Positions 7,893 to 15,608 of a DNA stretch of 64,000 nt are shown here, piece by piece. Source of the stretch: an uncultured Bacteroidales bacterium (lineage in GTDB: Bacteria; Bacteroidota; Bacteroidia; Bacteroidales; UBA932); NCBI GenBank assembly GCA_946403855.1, contig CAMJBH010000008.1, positions 1 to 64,000 of the forward strand, read 5' to 3'. Position 1 is the first letter of the stretch. Each line of letters begins with the position of its first letter. The notes beneath the pieces were generated by a model that was not told the DNA's origin, ran no database searches, and worked only from the letters and a program-made list of their open reading frames with translations. Position numbers and translations under genes: made by a program.

Positions 7893-10679
7893 CTACTTCG
7901 TAAGTTCCTGATACATTTTAAACAGCCTTGCCACAATCTCAGATTCACTGGCGTCTTTGGGGAAACCGTAGGCCTCCAAGACGGCGGCATCATTAGAGCG
8001 GTGGGCCTTTCGGAGTTCCGGTGGCATAGCTATATCATCATAAATATCGGCGAAACTATTCTCCGGGAAAAGAGCACGAGCATCAAGAATCATCTGTGCC
8101 GTAGATTCAATCTTCCGGATTTGTTCTTCCGATGGATTTGGCCAAGGCAAATTATTGTAAACGATTTTTGCGGAGTAGTCATAGCTCATTCCTAATCTTC
8201 CACAAACAACTCTTAGCCAAGCCATATTCACAATAGAAGTCAAAATTCCAAAGTGAAATTTCGTAGCAAGAGGAATTAGCTGGATTTTATTCGAGCAAAT
8301 GATAGTTGGGTCCATAAATCCAATAGGGACATATTTCCTTCTTTCCCCAGATACTTCGGGAATAGCCAAATAATACTCACTCGGTTGGCGAATTTCCGCA
8401 AATAATGTGGGCGTATCTGCCAGTTTCCTTGTTGCTTCTTTTTTACTATCCAGGCGCATTGCGCGCACATTTTCAATGCGTTCAATCAAAGGAGGGCATC
8501 TTCTGATGTCTGCTGGATTTGCGTTAACAAGCCAGAAACAAAAGCGCTTTTTATTATAAATGAATTCTTCTGCACCTAAAAACAAGTGAATGTACTGTTC
8601 GATGAATGGATATTTACTAATCAAATCCCGCCGCTCATCATCAGAAAGGATTAAGAAACCACCTTCCACAGGCTTGTTCCCATATACCATCGATGGGATG
8701 GAGCACAACGGCTTCGTTCTGCTTTCAATGTATACATCGGGCGCATCGTATAGGTACGCATTGATGTTTGATGCTGAGATTCTCTCATCACCGAAAATAT
8801 ACTTGGGTCTCCTTGACAAACGATTCAAGCTAAAACCAATAATCACGCAGTATACGTGTGCCTTTAACGAAGCCTCGCTATCCCACTGGAAGGTTCTATA
8901 TGCAAAATCAAATTGCAAACCGTGAGTTTCAACAAGATCTTTCCAAACAAATGCAACTTGCTCTCCCTGCGTAATCGAATTTGTAGATACGAAAGCAGCA
9001 TGAATCTTCGTATTTGCCTTCATGTATTCAACACCCTTTCTATACCATGCCGCAACATAATCAATTTTTCCTGCAAAAGGGAAAGGTTTTCCTTTAGAAT
9101 CGGTAAACAAACTCCGCATATCCTCCTTTTGTGAAGGAGACTGAACGGCGTAACCAATAAAGGGAGGATTGCCCATGATGTAATTCAGCTCTGCAGCGGA
9201 AATCACCTCGTTCCAATCCATCCGGAGCGCATTGCCTTCGTGGATGTTGGTGTATGTCTTCAGCGGTAACGGGTCCAGATTGAATCCAACAATCTCATCG
9301 GTGGCAGCCATCATCTGGGACTCTGCAATCCATAGTGCTGTTTGAGCAACAGAACAAGCAAAGTCGTTGATTTCGATGCCGTAGAATTGGTTGATGGAGA
9401 CCTTGATTGGATCTGCAAATTCACCAATCACACGGTCACTACCGTAAATGATGCGAAGTGCCTCGTTCTCAAGTCGACGTAAGGACGTATAGGATTCAGT
9501 CAAGAAGTTGCCTGAGCCACAGGCTGGGTCGAAGAACTTCAGACCAGCCAGCTTGTCCTGAAAGGCATAGGCCCGGTCTTTCTTGGTCTTGGCCACTGAT
9601 GTCGCCTTAATGTCAGCCAATTCTGCTTTGAGGTCGTTTAAGAAGAGCGGATCGATAACCTTATGGATGTTTTCAATGCTGGTATAATGCATACCACCGG
9701 CACGACGTGTTTCGGGATTCAACGTACTCTCGAACACGGCGCCGAAGATGGTGGGCGAAATTAGGCTCCAGTCAAAATCATCAGATGCCCGCTGCAGAAT
9801 GAGCGTGCGAATCTCATCGTTTATTCTTGGGATCTCTATATCTCCTGCAAACATGCCGCCATTGACATACGGGAAGGCAAGCAGTCTCTCGTCCTCGTAC
9901 GGGTCACGGTCTTCCGGCTTCTGGTCAAGGATGTGGAACAGCTTGATGAGCTGCTCGCGGAACTGTTGGGACGGGAACTGCTCCATATAGTCATGGAACA
10001 TATTCTTGGAGCCAAAGATGCCGGCGTCCTCAGCATAGAGGCAGAACACCAGGCGGACGCAGAGTTTGTTCAGGCTCTTCTGTGTCTCCGGATTTGACGC
10101 GTCTTTGTACTGGGCAAGAATCTTGTCGTAGAGCACGCCGACAATTTCGCCAGCCTGAATGGAAACCTCCAGTTCTTTCTTCAGATGGACGTTAGTATCA
10201 TCGACCAGGAAACTGAGGCGCGTATATTCTTTCTCCAAATCGGCCAACTGAATAACCTCAGGGGCATCATTTGGATGCTCCATATCGTGAACCTCGAATG
10301 TAGTGAAGTTGCAAGCAACAATCCAGCGTGGTGCCATTGACAAAGGCAGTCCAGCAGCATAGCGGCGGGCCTGCTGGTATGGCGTGAGTTCCTGACCATC
10401 GGACTGGCGATACTTGGCAGAGAGGTCCACGTGGGAGCCTTTCTGCTCAATCAATACCCTGGTGGCGTGGATGTAGGCGTCGATGAAGTCGGAGCCTTTC
10501 TCCTTGGTGATGGTCTTGACCGGCAGCTCGAACTCCATCATCTTCATAGGATTGTCGATGCCGAAGACGGTGTGCAGCAGGGAGAGCCAGAAACGCTGGG
10601 TTTCGCCTTTCTCATAGCCCTTTCCGGACCAGTCCTGGACGAATTGTTTTGCTGCTTGTTTTTGATTTATGGTGCTCAT
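7893..10679 (-). CDS. MmeI-like (type IIL) restriction-modification fusion enzyme
   Basis: A 928-residue single-chain enzyme. The N-terminus has a PD-(D/E)XK-like site (D67...E78-Q-K80) in the position used for cleavage by MmeI. A helical spacer follows, then an N6-adenine methyltransferase core with motif I DPACGSGNF (384-392) and motif IV NPPF (504-507), then a target-recognition region and a C-terminal helical part. Such enzymes methylate one adenine of their site and cut about two turns away, needing no separate subunits. Spacing to the downstream zinc-ribbon nuclease is 6 bases. The coding sequence is clearly AT-richer than core genes. The recognition sequence cannot be read from the protein by eye. 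Confidence 0.88.
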   Translation of the reverse strand: MSTINQKQAAKQFVQDWSGKGYEKGETQRFWLSLLHTVFGIDNPMKMMEFELPVKTITKEKGSDFIDAYIHATRVLIEQKGSHVDLSAKYRQSDGQELTPYQQARRYAAGLPLSMAPRWIVACNFTTFEVHDMEHPNDAPEVIQLADLEKEYTRLSFLVDDTNVHLKKELEVSIQAGEIVGVLYDKILAQYKDASNPETQKSLNKLCVRLVFCLYAEDAGIFGSKNMFHDYMEQFPSQQFREQLIKLFHILDQKPEDRDPYEDERLLAFPYVNGGMFAGDIEIPRINDEIRTLILQRASDDFDWSLISPTIFGAVFESTLNPETRRAGGMHYTSIENIHKVIDPLFLNDLKAELADIKATSVAKTKKDRAYAFQDKLAGLKFFDPACGSGNFLTESYTSLRRLENEALRIIYGSDRVIGEFADPIKVSINQFYGIEINDFACSVAQTALWIAESQMMAATDEIVGFNLDPLPLKTYTNIHEGNALRMDWNEVISAAELNYIMGNPPFIGYAVQSPSQKEDMRSLFTDSKGKPFPFAGKIDYVAAWYRKGVEYMKANTKIHAAFVSTNSITQGEQVAFVWKDLVETHGLQFDFAYRTFQWDSEASLKAHVYCVIIGFSLNRLSRRPKYIFGDERISASNINAYLYDAPDVYIESRTKPLCSIPSMVYGNKPVEGGFLILSDDERRDLISKYPFIEQYIHLFLGAEEFIYNKKRFCFWLVNANPADIRRCPPLIERIENVRAMRLDSKKEATRKLADTPTLFAEIRQPSEYYLAIPEVSGERRKYVPIGFMDPTIICSNKIQLIPLATKFHFGILTSIVNMAWLRVVCGRLGMSYDYSAKIVYNNLPWPNPSEEQIRKIESTAQMILDARALFPENSFADIYDDIAMPPELRKAHRSNDAAVLEAYGFPKDASESEIVARLFKMYQELTK

Positions 10680-10704
10680 TATGCGGATGTGATTGCAAAT
10701 CTTT

Positions 10705-10712
10705 CAAATTTA
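10705..10712 (-). promoter_or_regulatory. -7 element TAAATTTG for the restriction-modification operon
   Basis: Reverse-strand match to TAnnTTTG, 25 bases before the MmeI-like ATG. The -33 position reads TTGG, a partial match. Confidence 0.5.
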
Positions 10713-10771
10713 CTGTTTTTTCGGCTGTTTCCAATAACCACGAACCACATTTCGCTTAAATCGAACTTCCT

Positions 10772-10779
10772 TATCTTTG
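10772..10779 (+). promoter_or_regulatory. -7 element TATCTTTG, divergent small gene
   Basis: Perfect TAnnTTTG match 25 bases before the ATG at 10805, facing away from the restriction-modification promoter about 60 bases off. Confidence 0.55.
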
Positions 10780-10804
10780 CCAAAACCCATAAAACCAACT
10801 CATT

Positions 10805-11059
10805 ATGTCAACACTTACTACCATCTCCATTCAGAAAGAGAATCTTACCATGAAGTACGACCTTATAGAGGACGACATGGAAAAATCCGTTACTGCAGAG
10901 GATCTTTTACTCGCCGCATTCAATCTAATTGCCTATCCCTACAATCAAAATGCTCTTGTGAAAGCGTACTACAATCTCGATCCTGACACCCTTGATGAAC
11001 GCGACAAGTCAGATCCGGTCAGAAAGTATATGCCGGATTATGTGAAAGGAGAGAAATAG
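10805..11059 (+). CDS. small hypothetical protein (island)
   Basis: An 84-residue acidic protein, the only plus-strand gene of the island. It has its own -7 element and a strong terminator, which argues that it is real. A second in-frame ATG at 10850 could be the start. The central part (TAEDLLLAAFNLIAYPYNQ) predicts a helix; the end is charged. No signal peptide or known domain. Being divergent from the restriction-modification gene, it could be a regulator or unrelated cargo; nothing in the sequence decides this. Confidence 0.55.
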   Translation: MSTLTTISIQKENLTMKYDLIEDDMEKSVTAEDLLLAAFNLIAYPYNQNALVKAYYNLDPDTLDERDKSDPVRKYMPDYVKGEK

Positions 11060-11064
11060 ATGAG

Positions 11065-11098
11065 AAAGACCTGGTCCTTCGGGGGCCAGGTCTTTTTA
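11065..11098. terminator. bidirectional terminator between convergent genes
   Basis: A perfect 10-bp stem AAAGACCTGG/CCAGGTCTTT (11065-11074 with 11086-11095) with A- and T-rich flanks on both sides lies between the small plus-strand gene and the end of the minus-strand lipoprotein gene. Confidence 0.8.
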
Positions 11099-11102
11099 TT
11101 TG

Positions 11103-13445
11103 TTAGTCTTTGGGGCAGACGGGACGGATACAAAGCCCCCGATCGCGGCACTCCCAATAATCACGTACGTACTCGCGAAGATTATATGCACGATCTGGCA
11201 TATCCGTCCGTAAAGAGGACGTCCACAATTCTGCGTGCGGGCCATACAAGTTGATTCCGTAGCGATTACCAGCCTTGGGAATGAAGATTGATTTGTCCTG
11301 AAAGCCATCCATATTGCTTACTATTTCATACCCGGTTATACCATTCGTTTCTATAGCTGTCCAGGTGCAATTGCGTATTAATTCCAACAACTCATCGTCA
11401 GTTGGCAAACGCCAATTATCTCCCCACCAAGCATGGGCAGCATCATCTTCTGGATCAAGTACTTTCTTGTCATCAACTGTACCATGTGAACTTGTTGTAC
11501 AATACTTCTTTTGTGTGTCAAATGATCCTTCGCACCACTTATATGACGCCCAACAGTAACCGTTTTCTTTTCCAGCCTTCCATACAGGGTTGTCTAATTG
11601 TGCATAACCTGCCTCATAATATGTCTCAGTATCGCCCCATGCAAAATAATCTCCAAACTCATAAGGATTTGATGCCCCAATATTGAATGTGGCCCACTTG
11701 ACGCTCAACCCAAGATCAACAGCCTCAGGGACAGGCTTATTATTCACCGTCACTATACATGAAGCGCTAAGGCCATTTGACGAATAAGCTGTAATAGTCG
11801 CTTGTCCTACAGCTACAGCATTAATCTTCCCCTCTAAATCAACGCTTACGATAGACGCGTTACTTGAATGCCATATTATTTCAGGAGCAGTTGCAGAGGC
11901 TGGCATAATAGTAGCAAGCAAGATAGAAGATGAACCGATATAGAGACTCAAAGAGCTCTCGTTGATAGCTATTGAGGATACGGGTATAAACTCTCCATAA
12001 ACTGGACGGACGGATTGCCCGCTGTAGCGGTAGCCGTAGCTGCTCCTGCTGACACCGCCGGAATTGAAGCGGACGTGCCACGCGTGGATCGGGTTGCCCG
12101 TTTTGAGGGACGAAGACCAGTAGAAGCCGTAGGACCCGGCATTGTTAAGGCGCGTGTCGTACCGGTTGCCTGCGACGGGAAGGAAGATACTGTTGCCGTT
12201 AGGGCCTGTGCCTAATCTTCCGTTTACTTCATTCTGGGATGTCCAGGTCCAAGTACATTTGGTCATTAACTCTGTCCACTCAGCATCCGTCGGCATTCGC
12301 CAACTGCCACCCCAATTTACGTGCGCTGCATCGTCCTCAGGGTCAAGGACTGTCTTGTTATCCATCGGAGCCGTACTATCCCAGTATGAACTCTGGGTGC
12401 AATATTTATTGAATTTTACATTATCATCACTGTCCCCACTTGTTCTAAACTTGTATGTTGACCAACTATAATTGCTCTTCGGCTCCGTCTCGCCCCATGC
12501 GAGATAGTCACCATATTCCTCTGGCTTGCTGGCGCCGACATTGCAGGAGGCCCACTTGACTGAGAGCCCCAGATCCACATATTCGGGAATTGGTACATTA
12601 CTTTCCCATTCCGCCACCTTCGAATCTATATTCTTCAGTGTTCCGAATACAGAGCGCTTGATAGTCTGTTGCTTGTCGCTTTTAAGTGTGCCGGTCTCAG
12701 AAGCAGTGGTGAAAGACATAGTAAATCCACCATCAAGCAATCCGGGAAGCAATGTCACATAGTAATATTTCCCAGCCTTGAAAGCCCCACCATCAGGAGC
12801 CGTGAGTGTTACCTCCGTCTGAGCCTCTATTACCTCGGCAACTTCTGGCTTTCCGTCGGCTCCGAAGGTAACCTTTACCTTGCCTGCCAGAACCTCCCCA
12901 TTATTACCTTTGAACGTTACTGACTTGATATCAGCTCTTGAGACAAAAAACTTTATTCCTCCGCAGATATTATAGAAGGGCATGGAGAGTGAGCCTGATT
13001 TACCCATCGCAGGAAAAGCATCGTTGGAGAAATTACCCTCGACGCCAGTCTGCTGTGATGGGATGACAGTTATAATCGAGGACCCATCACATGAATTGTC
13101 AGCAGAATAGGGATATACAGCCCAGAATTCCTTGTTGCCAGACATGGAAATTGAGCCTTCGAACTCGGTGATTTCCGCTATGGTTGTATTCTTGGATGTG
13201 AACTTGCTGCCCCCATTTGATCCGCTTCCATAAAAAACACTTATCTCTTCCTTGGGTCCCCACCAGGTCGTTCCGTCATCCATCCGGACAGAACGAGTAT
13301 TCGGATTGGTGCCTTCACGTGTGGCAGTCAGGGTTATTGCCCGCTCAATGTCAACAGCGGGCTCTGAAGACTCAATCAAATCGTTGCAAGCGGCTAAAGA
13401 GAGCACTGCCGAAGCAATCATGGCATACTTATAAATGTTCTTCAT
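11103..13445 (-). CDS. large FISUMP/fimbrillin-like lipoprotein with Big_2 domain (island)
   Basis: A 780-residue surface lipoprotein. Lipobox LAAC with C20; an N-terminal fimbrillin-like beta domain (about 30-280, with TRS and WWGPKEEISVFY patterns); a first FISUMP domain (about 287-480, starting VDLGLSVKWASCNVG); a bacterial Ig-like Big_2 domain (about 483-565); and a second FISUMP domain to the end. FISUMP is a C-type-lectin-like fold found in Bacteroidetes/Fibrobacter surface proteins. The part coding the end of the first FISUMP domain (about 12000-12220) is sharply GC-richer than the rest, suggesting recombination with another copy. Preceded by a 42-codon gene 12 bases upstream and a GGAGG-type site. 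Ligand unknown. Confidence 0.82.
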   Translation of the reverse strand: MKNIYKYAMIASAVLSLAACNDLIESSEPAVDIERAITLTATREGTNPNTRSVRMDDGTTWWGPKEEISVFYGSGSNGGSKFTSKNTTIAEITEFEGSISMSGNKEFWAVYPYSADNSCDGSSIITVIPSQQTGVEGNFSNDAFPAMGKSGSLSMPFYNICGGIKFFVSRADIKSVTFKGNNGEVLAGKVKVTFGADGKPEVAEVIEAQTEVTLTAPDGGAFKAGKYYYVTLLPGLLDGGFTMSFTTASETGTLKSDKQQTIKRSVFGTLKNIDSKVAEWESNVPIPEYVDLGLSVKWASCNVGASKPEEYGDYLAWGETEPKSNYSWSTYKFRTSGDSDDNVKFNKYCTQSSYWDSTAPMDNKTVLDPEDDAAHVNWGGSWRMPTDAEWTELMTKCTWTWTSQNEVNGRLGTGPNGNSIFLPVAGNRYDTRLNNAGSYGFYWSSSLKTGNPIHAWHVRFNSGGVSRSSYGYRYSGQSVRPVYGEFIPVSSIAINESSLSLYIGSSSILLATIMPASATAPEIIWHSSNASIVSVDLEGKINAVAVGQATITAYSSNGLSASCIVTVNNKPVPEAVDLGLSVKWATFNIGASNPYEFGDYFAWGDTETYYEAGYAQLDNPVWKAGKENGYCWASYKWCEGSFDTQKKYCTTSSHGTVDDKKVLDPEDDAAHAWWGDNWRLPTDDELLELIRNCTWTAIETNGITGYEIVSNMDGFQDKSIFIPKAGNRYGINLYGPHAELWTSSLRTDMPDRAYNLREYVRDYWECRDRGLCIRPVCPKD

Positions 13446-13457
13446 ATCAAGTCCTCC

Positions 13458-13586
13458 CTATATAGTCCAATCTTCATCAGATGATCCTTCCAAGCCGCCA
13501 TCAACTGGGCTTTGACATAATAAATCCACCAGGGACGTGATTTCAATCTCACATTCCGGCTGCAAATAGAGTCGTTTGATTATCAT
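13458..13586 (-). CDS. 42-residue peptide upstream of the FISUMP lipoprotein
   Basis: A short frame beginning MIIKRLYLQPECEIEI and ending in an acidic tail (SSDEDWTI). This form, a YLQPECEIEI-like start and a C-terminal D/E/W-rich tail, recurs as tiny genes just before fimbrillin-type and FISUMP lipoproteins in Bacteroidales, from memory of such loci. It has its own good promoter 25 bases upstream and a GGAGG site follows for the lipoprotein. Possible leader, chaperone or co-secreted peptide; function unknown. Confidence 0.55.
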   Translation of the reverse strand: MIIKRLYLQPECEIEITSLVDLLCQSPVDGGLEGSSDEDWTI

Positions 13587-13610
13587 AGTGGCCTTCTTTC
13601 AAGATGAATG

Positions 13611-13641
13611 CAAAGTTACAAATTATGCTATAAACCGCAAA
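13611..13641 (-). promoter_or_regulatory. promoter TTTG / 19 bp / TAACTTTG for peptide and lipoprotein
   Basis: On the minus strand, -33 TTTG (13641-13638) and -7 TAACTTTG (13618-13611) are 19 bases apart. It drives the 42-codon gene and the FISUMP lipoprotein. Between this promoter and attR lie a hairpin (13665-13690) and the 14-bp palindrome TTTCGAGCTCGAAA near 13720, possible recombination or operator sites. Confidence 0.65.
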
Positions 13642-13767
13642 AGTGATTATGCATAACTAAAAAGCAGCACCTTTATGTGAGGTGTTGCAATTGCTGTATT
13701 GCTGAATAGTTCTTCTGTCGTTTTCGAGCTCGAAACTTCAGTACAAAACAATCCTGTATTTATCAAT

Positions 13768-13810
13768 TTTGGGACCAGAGGGTCGAAAGTTCGAGTCTTT
13801 TCACCCCGAC
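13768..13810 (+). repeat. attR, 43-bp direct repeat, right copy
   Basis: Identical to 4706-4748. It holds only the 3' half of tRNA-Pro (anticodon loop to 3' end) without a D-arm or 5' acceptor strand, then runs into TTTTTT. Confidence 0.9.
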
Positions 13811-13825
13811 TTTTTTCTTCAGTCT

Positions 13826-15055
13826 CTATAGCAGCAGCCTGAGTCCGAAAGCCAGGTTGAAGGCGAAGGGGTGTACCGTATAATATGACTCTTGGACTTC
13901 CTTTCCGGGGATGTGATACGTTATGCCCGGCTGGACGAACACGGCGCCCAGTCTTCCCAGTTGCAGCTGAACTCCCGCATTGGCACCTGCCGACCAGATC
14001 CAGTCTCCGGGAACCGATTTGTCGATATTGTTCATATCCACGTTGCCCCCTATTACCTCACGTATGCTTCCGGACAATCTTATGCCGTATTCGGCCATGG
14101 GGCCGGCAGACAGATACACCGACAGATTCCTGCCCGACCAGGGAGTATAAACGGCCAGCAAAGGCACTCCAAGGTAGTATTGGTCGGTGCTAGTGCTTGT
14201 GGACATGCTTCCAGTGGTAGATACCACTTCTTTCTTAAGACGGCTCAACTGCAGGCCGGTCTCTATGCCCCAGTGCTCAGAAAGGCCGATATTCGCCATA
14301 AGTCCGAAACGGTACAGCATGCTGTAGTCGGACTGGGTGACAGTGCTGCGGTTGCGGCTCAGGAGGCGGGACGGACTTGCCATCTTTAGCCCTGGAGGCA
14401 TGCCGAATTCAGATACGGTATTGGACACTGATCCTCCCGGAACCCCGGAGGTGAGCAAACTAATGCGTACCTTGGGCTGGGAAGCATCCGCCAAAAGGGG
14501 ACGCCGCCCTGTTTCATAGCGATAAGGCACTATCCTTACCCGGACCTCGGGCTTTCTTTCCTCTTCTGGTGTCTGTTCATCCTGGGTCTCGGGAGCTACG
14601 GCTTCGGGGGCAACTGCCTCGGGAGCTACGGCTTCGGGGGCAACTGCCTCGGGAGCTACGGCTTCGGGGGCAACTGAGGCCGGCGCTTCTTTTTCATCGC
14701 CGGCCTCAGGCGTCTCTGCCGGGGATGCTTTGGTGGTCTTGGCGATCAACGTCTTAGGCCTTGCAGCGATTTCGGGCAATGCAGGGACAGGCTGCAGAGG
14801 CATGGGTGCAATCTCGGAAGACACCGTATCTGCCACCGCTAATGTAGGTTCAGCCTTATCGGACACAGGCCGAGGCGTCACCACCAACACCAGCGCAAGC
14901 GCCGCCGCAGCAACGCCGGCAAAGGCCCACCACCAAGGGAAGGGTGCCCCGCTTCTGCGGATCCTGGATTCCACCTGATCCCAAAGCCCGTCAGGCGGTG
15001 TCTGCGTGTAGTCCGACATCTGCCGGCGCAGTTTATCATTCCATTTATCTGCCAT
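13826..15055 (-). CDS. anti-sigma-like inner-membrane protein fused to an outer-membrane beta-barrel domain
   Basis: A 409-residue protein: a cytoplasmic N-terminus typical of Bacteroidetes anti-sigma partners (MADKWNDKLRRQM, PPDGLWDQVESRI), one membrane segment at about 41-60, a long periplasmic linker with PEAVA repeats, and a C-terminal beta-rich domain (about 230-409, alternating YRFGLMANIG, WGIETGLQL, LSVYLSAGP, ending FGLRLLL) like small outer-membrane barrels. Its start overlaps the sigma factor gene by 11 bases, so the pair is translated together. Such fusions may sense the outer membrane and hold the sigma factor at the inner membrane; this is inference. Its 3' end is 15 bases from the island boundary. 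Confidence 0.75.
   Translation of the reverse strand: MADKWNDKLRRQMSDYTQTPPDGLWDQVESRIRRSGAPFPWWWAFAGVAAAALALVLVVTPRPVSDKAEPTLAVADTVSSEIAPMPLQPVPALPEIAARPKTLIAKTTKASPAETPEAGDEKEAPASVAPEAVAPEAVAPEAVAPEAVAPEAVAPETQDEQTPEEERKPEVRVRIVPYRYETGRRPLLADASQPKVRISLLTSGVPGGSVSNTVSEFGMPPGLKMASPSRLLSRNRSTVTQSDYSMLYRFGLMANIGLSEHWGIETGLQLSRLKKEVVSTTGSMSTSTSTDQYYLGVPLLAVYTPWSGRNLSVYLSAGPMAEYGIRLSGSIREVIGGNVDMNNIDKSVPGDWIWSAGANAGVQLQLGRLGAVFVQPGITYHIPGKEVQESYYTVHPFAFNLAFGLRLLL
14591..14680. repeat. 30-bp tandem repeat, three copies
   Basis: Three near-perfect 30-bp units inside the linker of the anti-sigma/barrel protein, each coding PEAVA twice. Copy-number change would alter the periplasmic linker length by 10 residues per unit without a frameshift. 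Confidence 0.9.
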
Positions 15056-15608
15056 TTCTATTCTTATACTCTTTTATCTCTTTAACCAGCAAAGCTTTGG
15101 CCCTCAGGAACTGAGATGCCGATGAATTTTCTTTTATGCCCAAGAGCTGCGCTATGTCTTTATGGCGCATCTGCTCGAATACATACAGGTTAAATACCGT
15201 TCGGTAGCCGTCAGGCAGGCCGCTGATCATGGTTTGCAGCACATCCAGCGGCACATTTTCCACGTCCGGATCTTCTTCGGCATCTGGTTCCGGAAGGTTC
15301 TCGACAGGCAGCAGGCGGTCGGACTTTCGGAGGACGTGAAGGGCATCATTGACCACTATCCGCGAGAGCCAGGCCCTGAGCGAGCCCTCTCCCCTGTAGT
15401 GGAAGGACCCGAAGCGGTCGAACACCTTCACGAAAGTCTCCTGCAGCAGGTCTTTCACAGCGTCGGTCCGGCCCAGATAGCGCGAGGCCAGAGCTGTAAG
15501 ATACGGCGCATAGCGCTCATACAACTCCCTCTGGCCACGAGGATCCCCGTTGCCGACAAGTTTTGCCAACTCTCTTTCCGACAGACTATTTCCTGCTTCT
15601 GAACTCAA
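15045..15608 (-). CDS. ECF (extracytoplasmic function) RNA polymerase sigma factor
   Basis: A 187-residue sigma-70 family protein with region 2 (YAPYLTALASRYLGRTDAVKDLLQETFVKVFDRF) and region 4 (LPDGYRTVFNLYVFEQMRHKDIAQLLGIKENSSASQFLRAKALL) typical of ECF factors of Bacteroidetes. It directs transcription of a stress or envelope regulon. The downstream gene overlaps by 11 bases and encodes its likely anti-sigma partner; the upstream NigD-like gene overlaps its start by 23 bases. It belongs to the resident chromosome, just outside the island. Confidence 0.9.
   Translation of the reverse strand: MSSEAGNSLSERELAKLVGNGDPRGQRELYERYAPYLTALASRYLGRTDAVKDLLQETFVKVFDRFGSFHYRGEGSLRAWLSRIVVNDALHVLRKSDRLLPVENLPEPDAEEDPDVENVPLDVLQTMISGLPDGYRTVFNLYVFEQMRHKDIAQLLGIKENSSASQFLRAKALLVKEIKEYKNRNGR

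Larger units (their letters stand above)
4706..13810. mobile_element. integrative island in the tRNA-Pro 3' end, no integrase found
   Basis: A perfect 43-bp direct repeat bounds 9,062 bp between equivalent points. The left copy completes tRNA-Pro; the right copy is a tRNA 3' half alone, followed at once by TTTTTT, which probably was the original tRNA terminator. The interior is visibly AT-richer than the core genes around it. Cargo: three small genes of largely unknown function, a zinc-ribbon nuclease, an MmeI-like restriction-modification enzyme, a small plus-strand gene, a 42-residue peptide and a FISUMP lipoprotein. Integration into the 3' half of a tRNA is typical of tyrosine-recombinase elements, yet no integrase, excisionase or replication gene is visible, so the element is either decayed or moved by an enzyme encoded elsewhere. 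Confidence 0.85.

Noticed and set aside
13768..13810. Second tRNA-Pro gene
   Set aside because: Only the anticodon loop to 3' end is present; no D-arm or 5' acceptor strand. It is the right att copy.
4706..13810. Prophage
   Set aside because: No capsid, terminase, tail, lysis or replication genes in the element.
14591..14680. Short CRISPR-like array
   Set aside because: The 30-bp units abut without spacers and are in-frame coding repeats (PEAVA).
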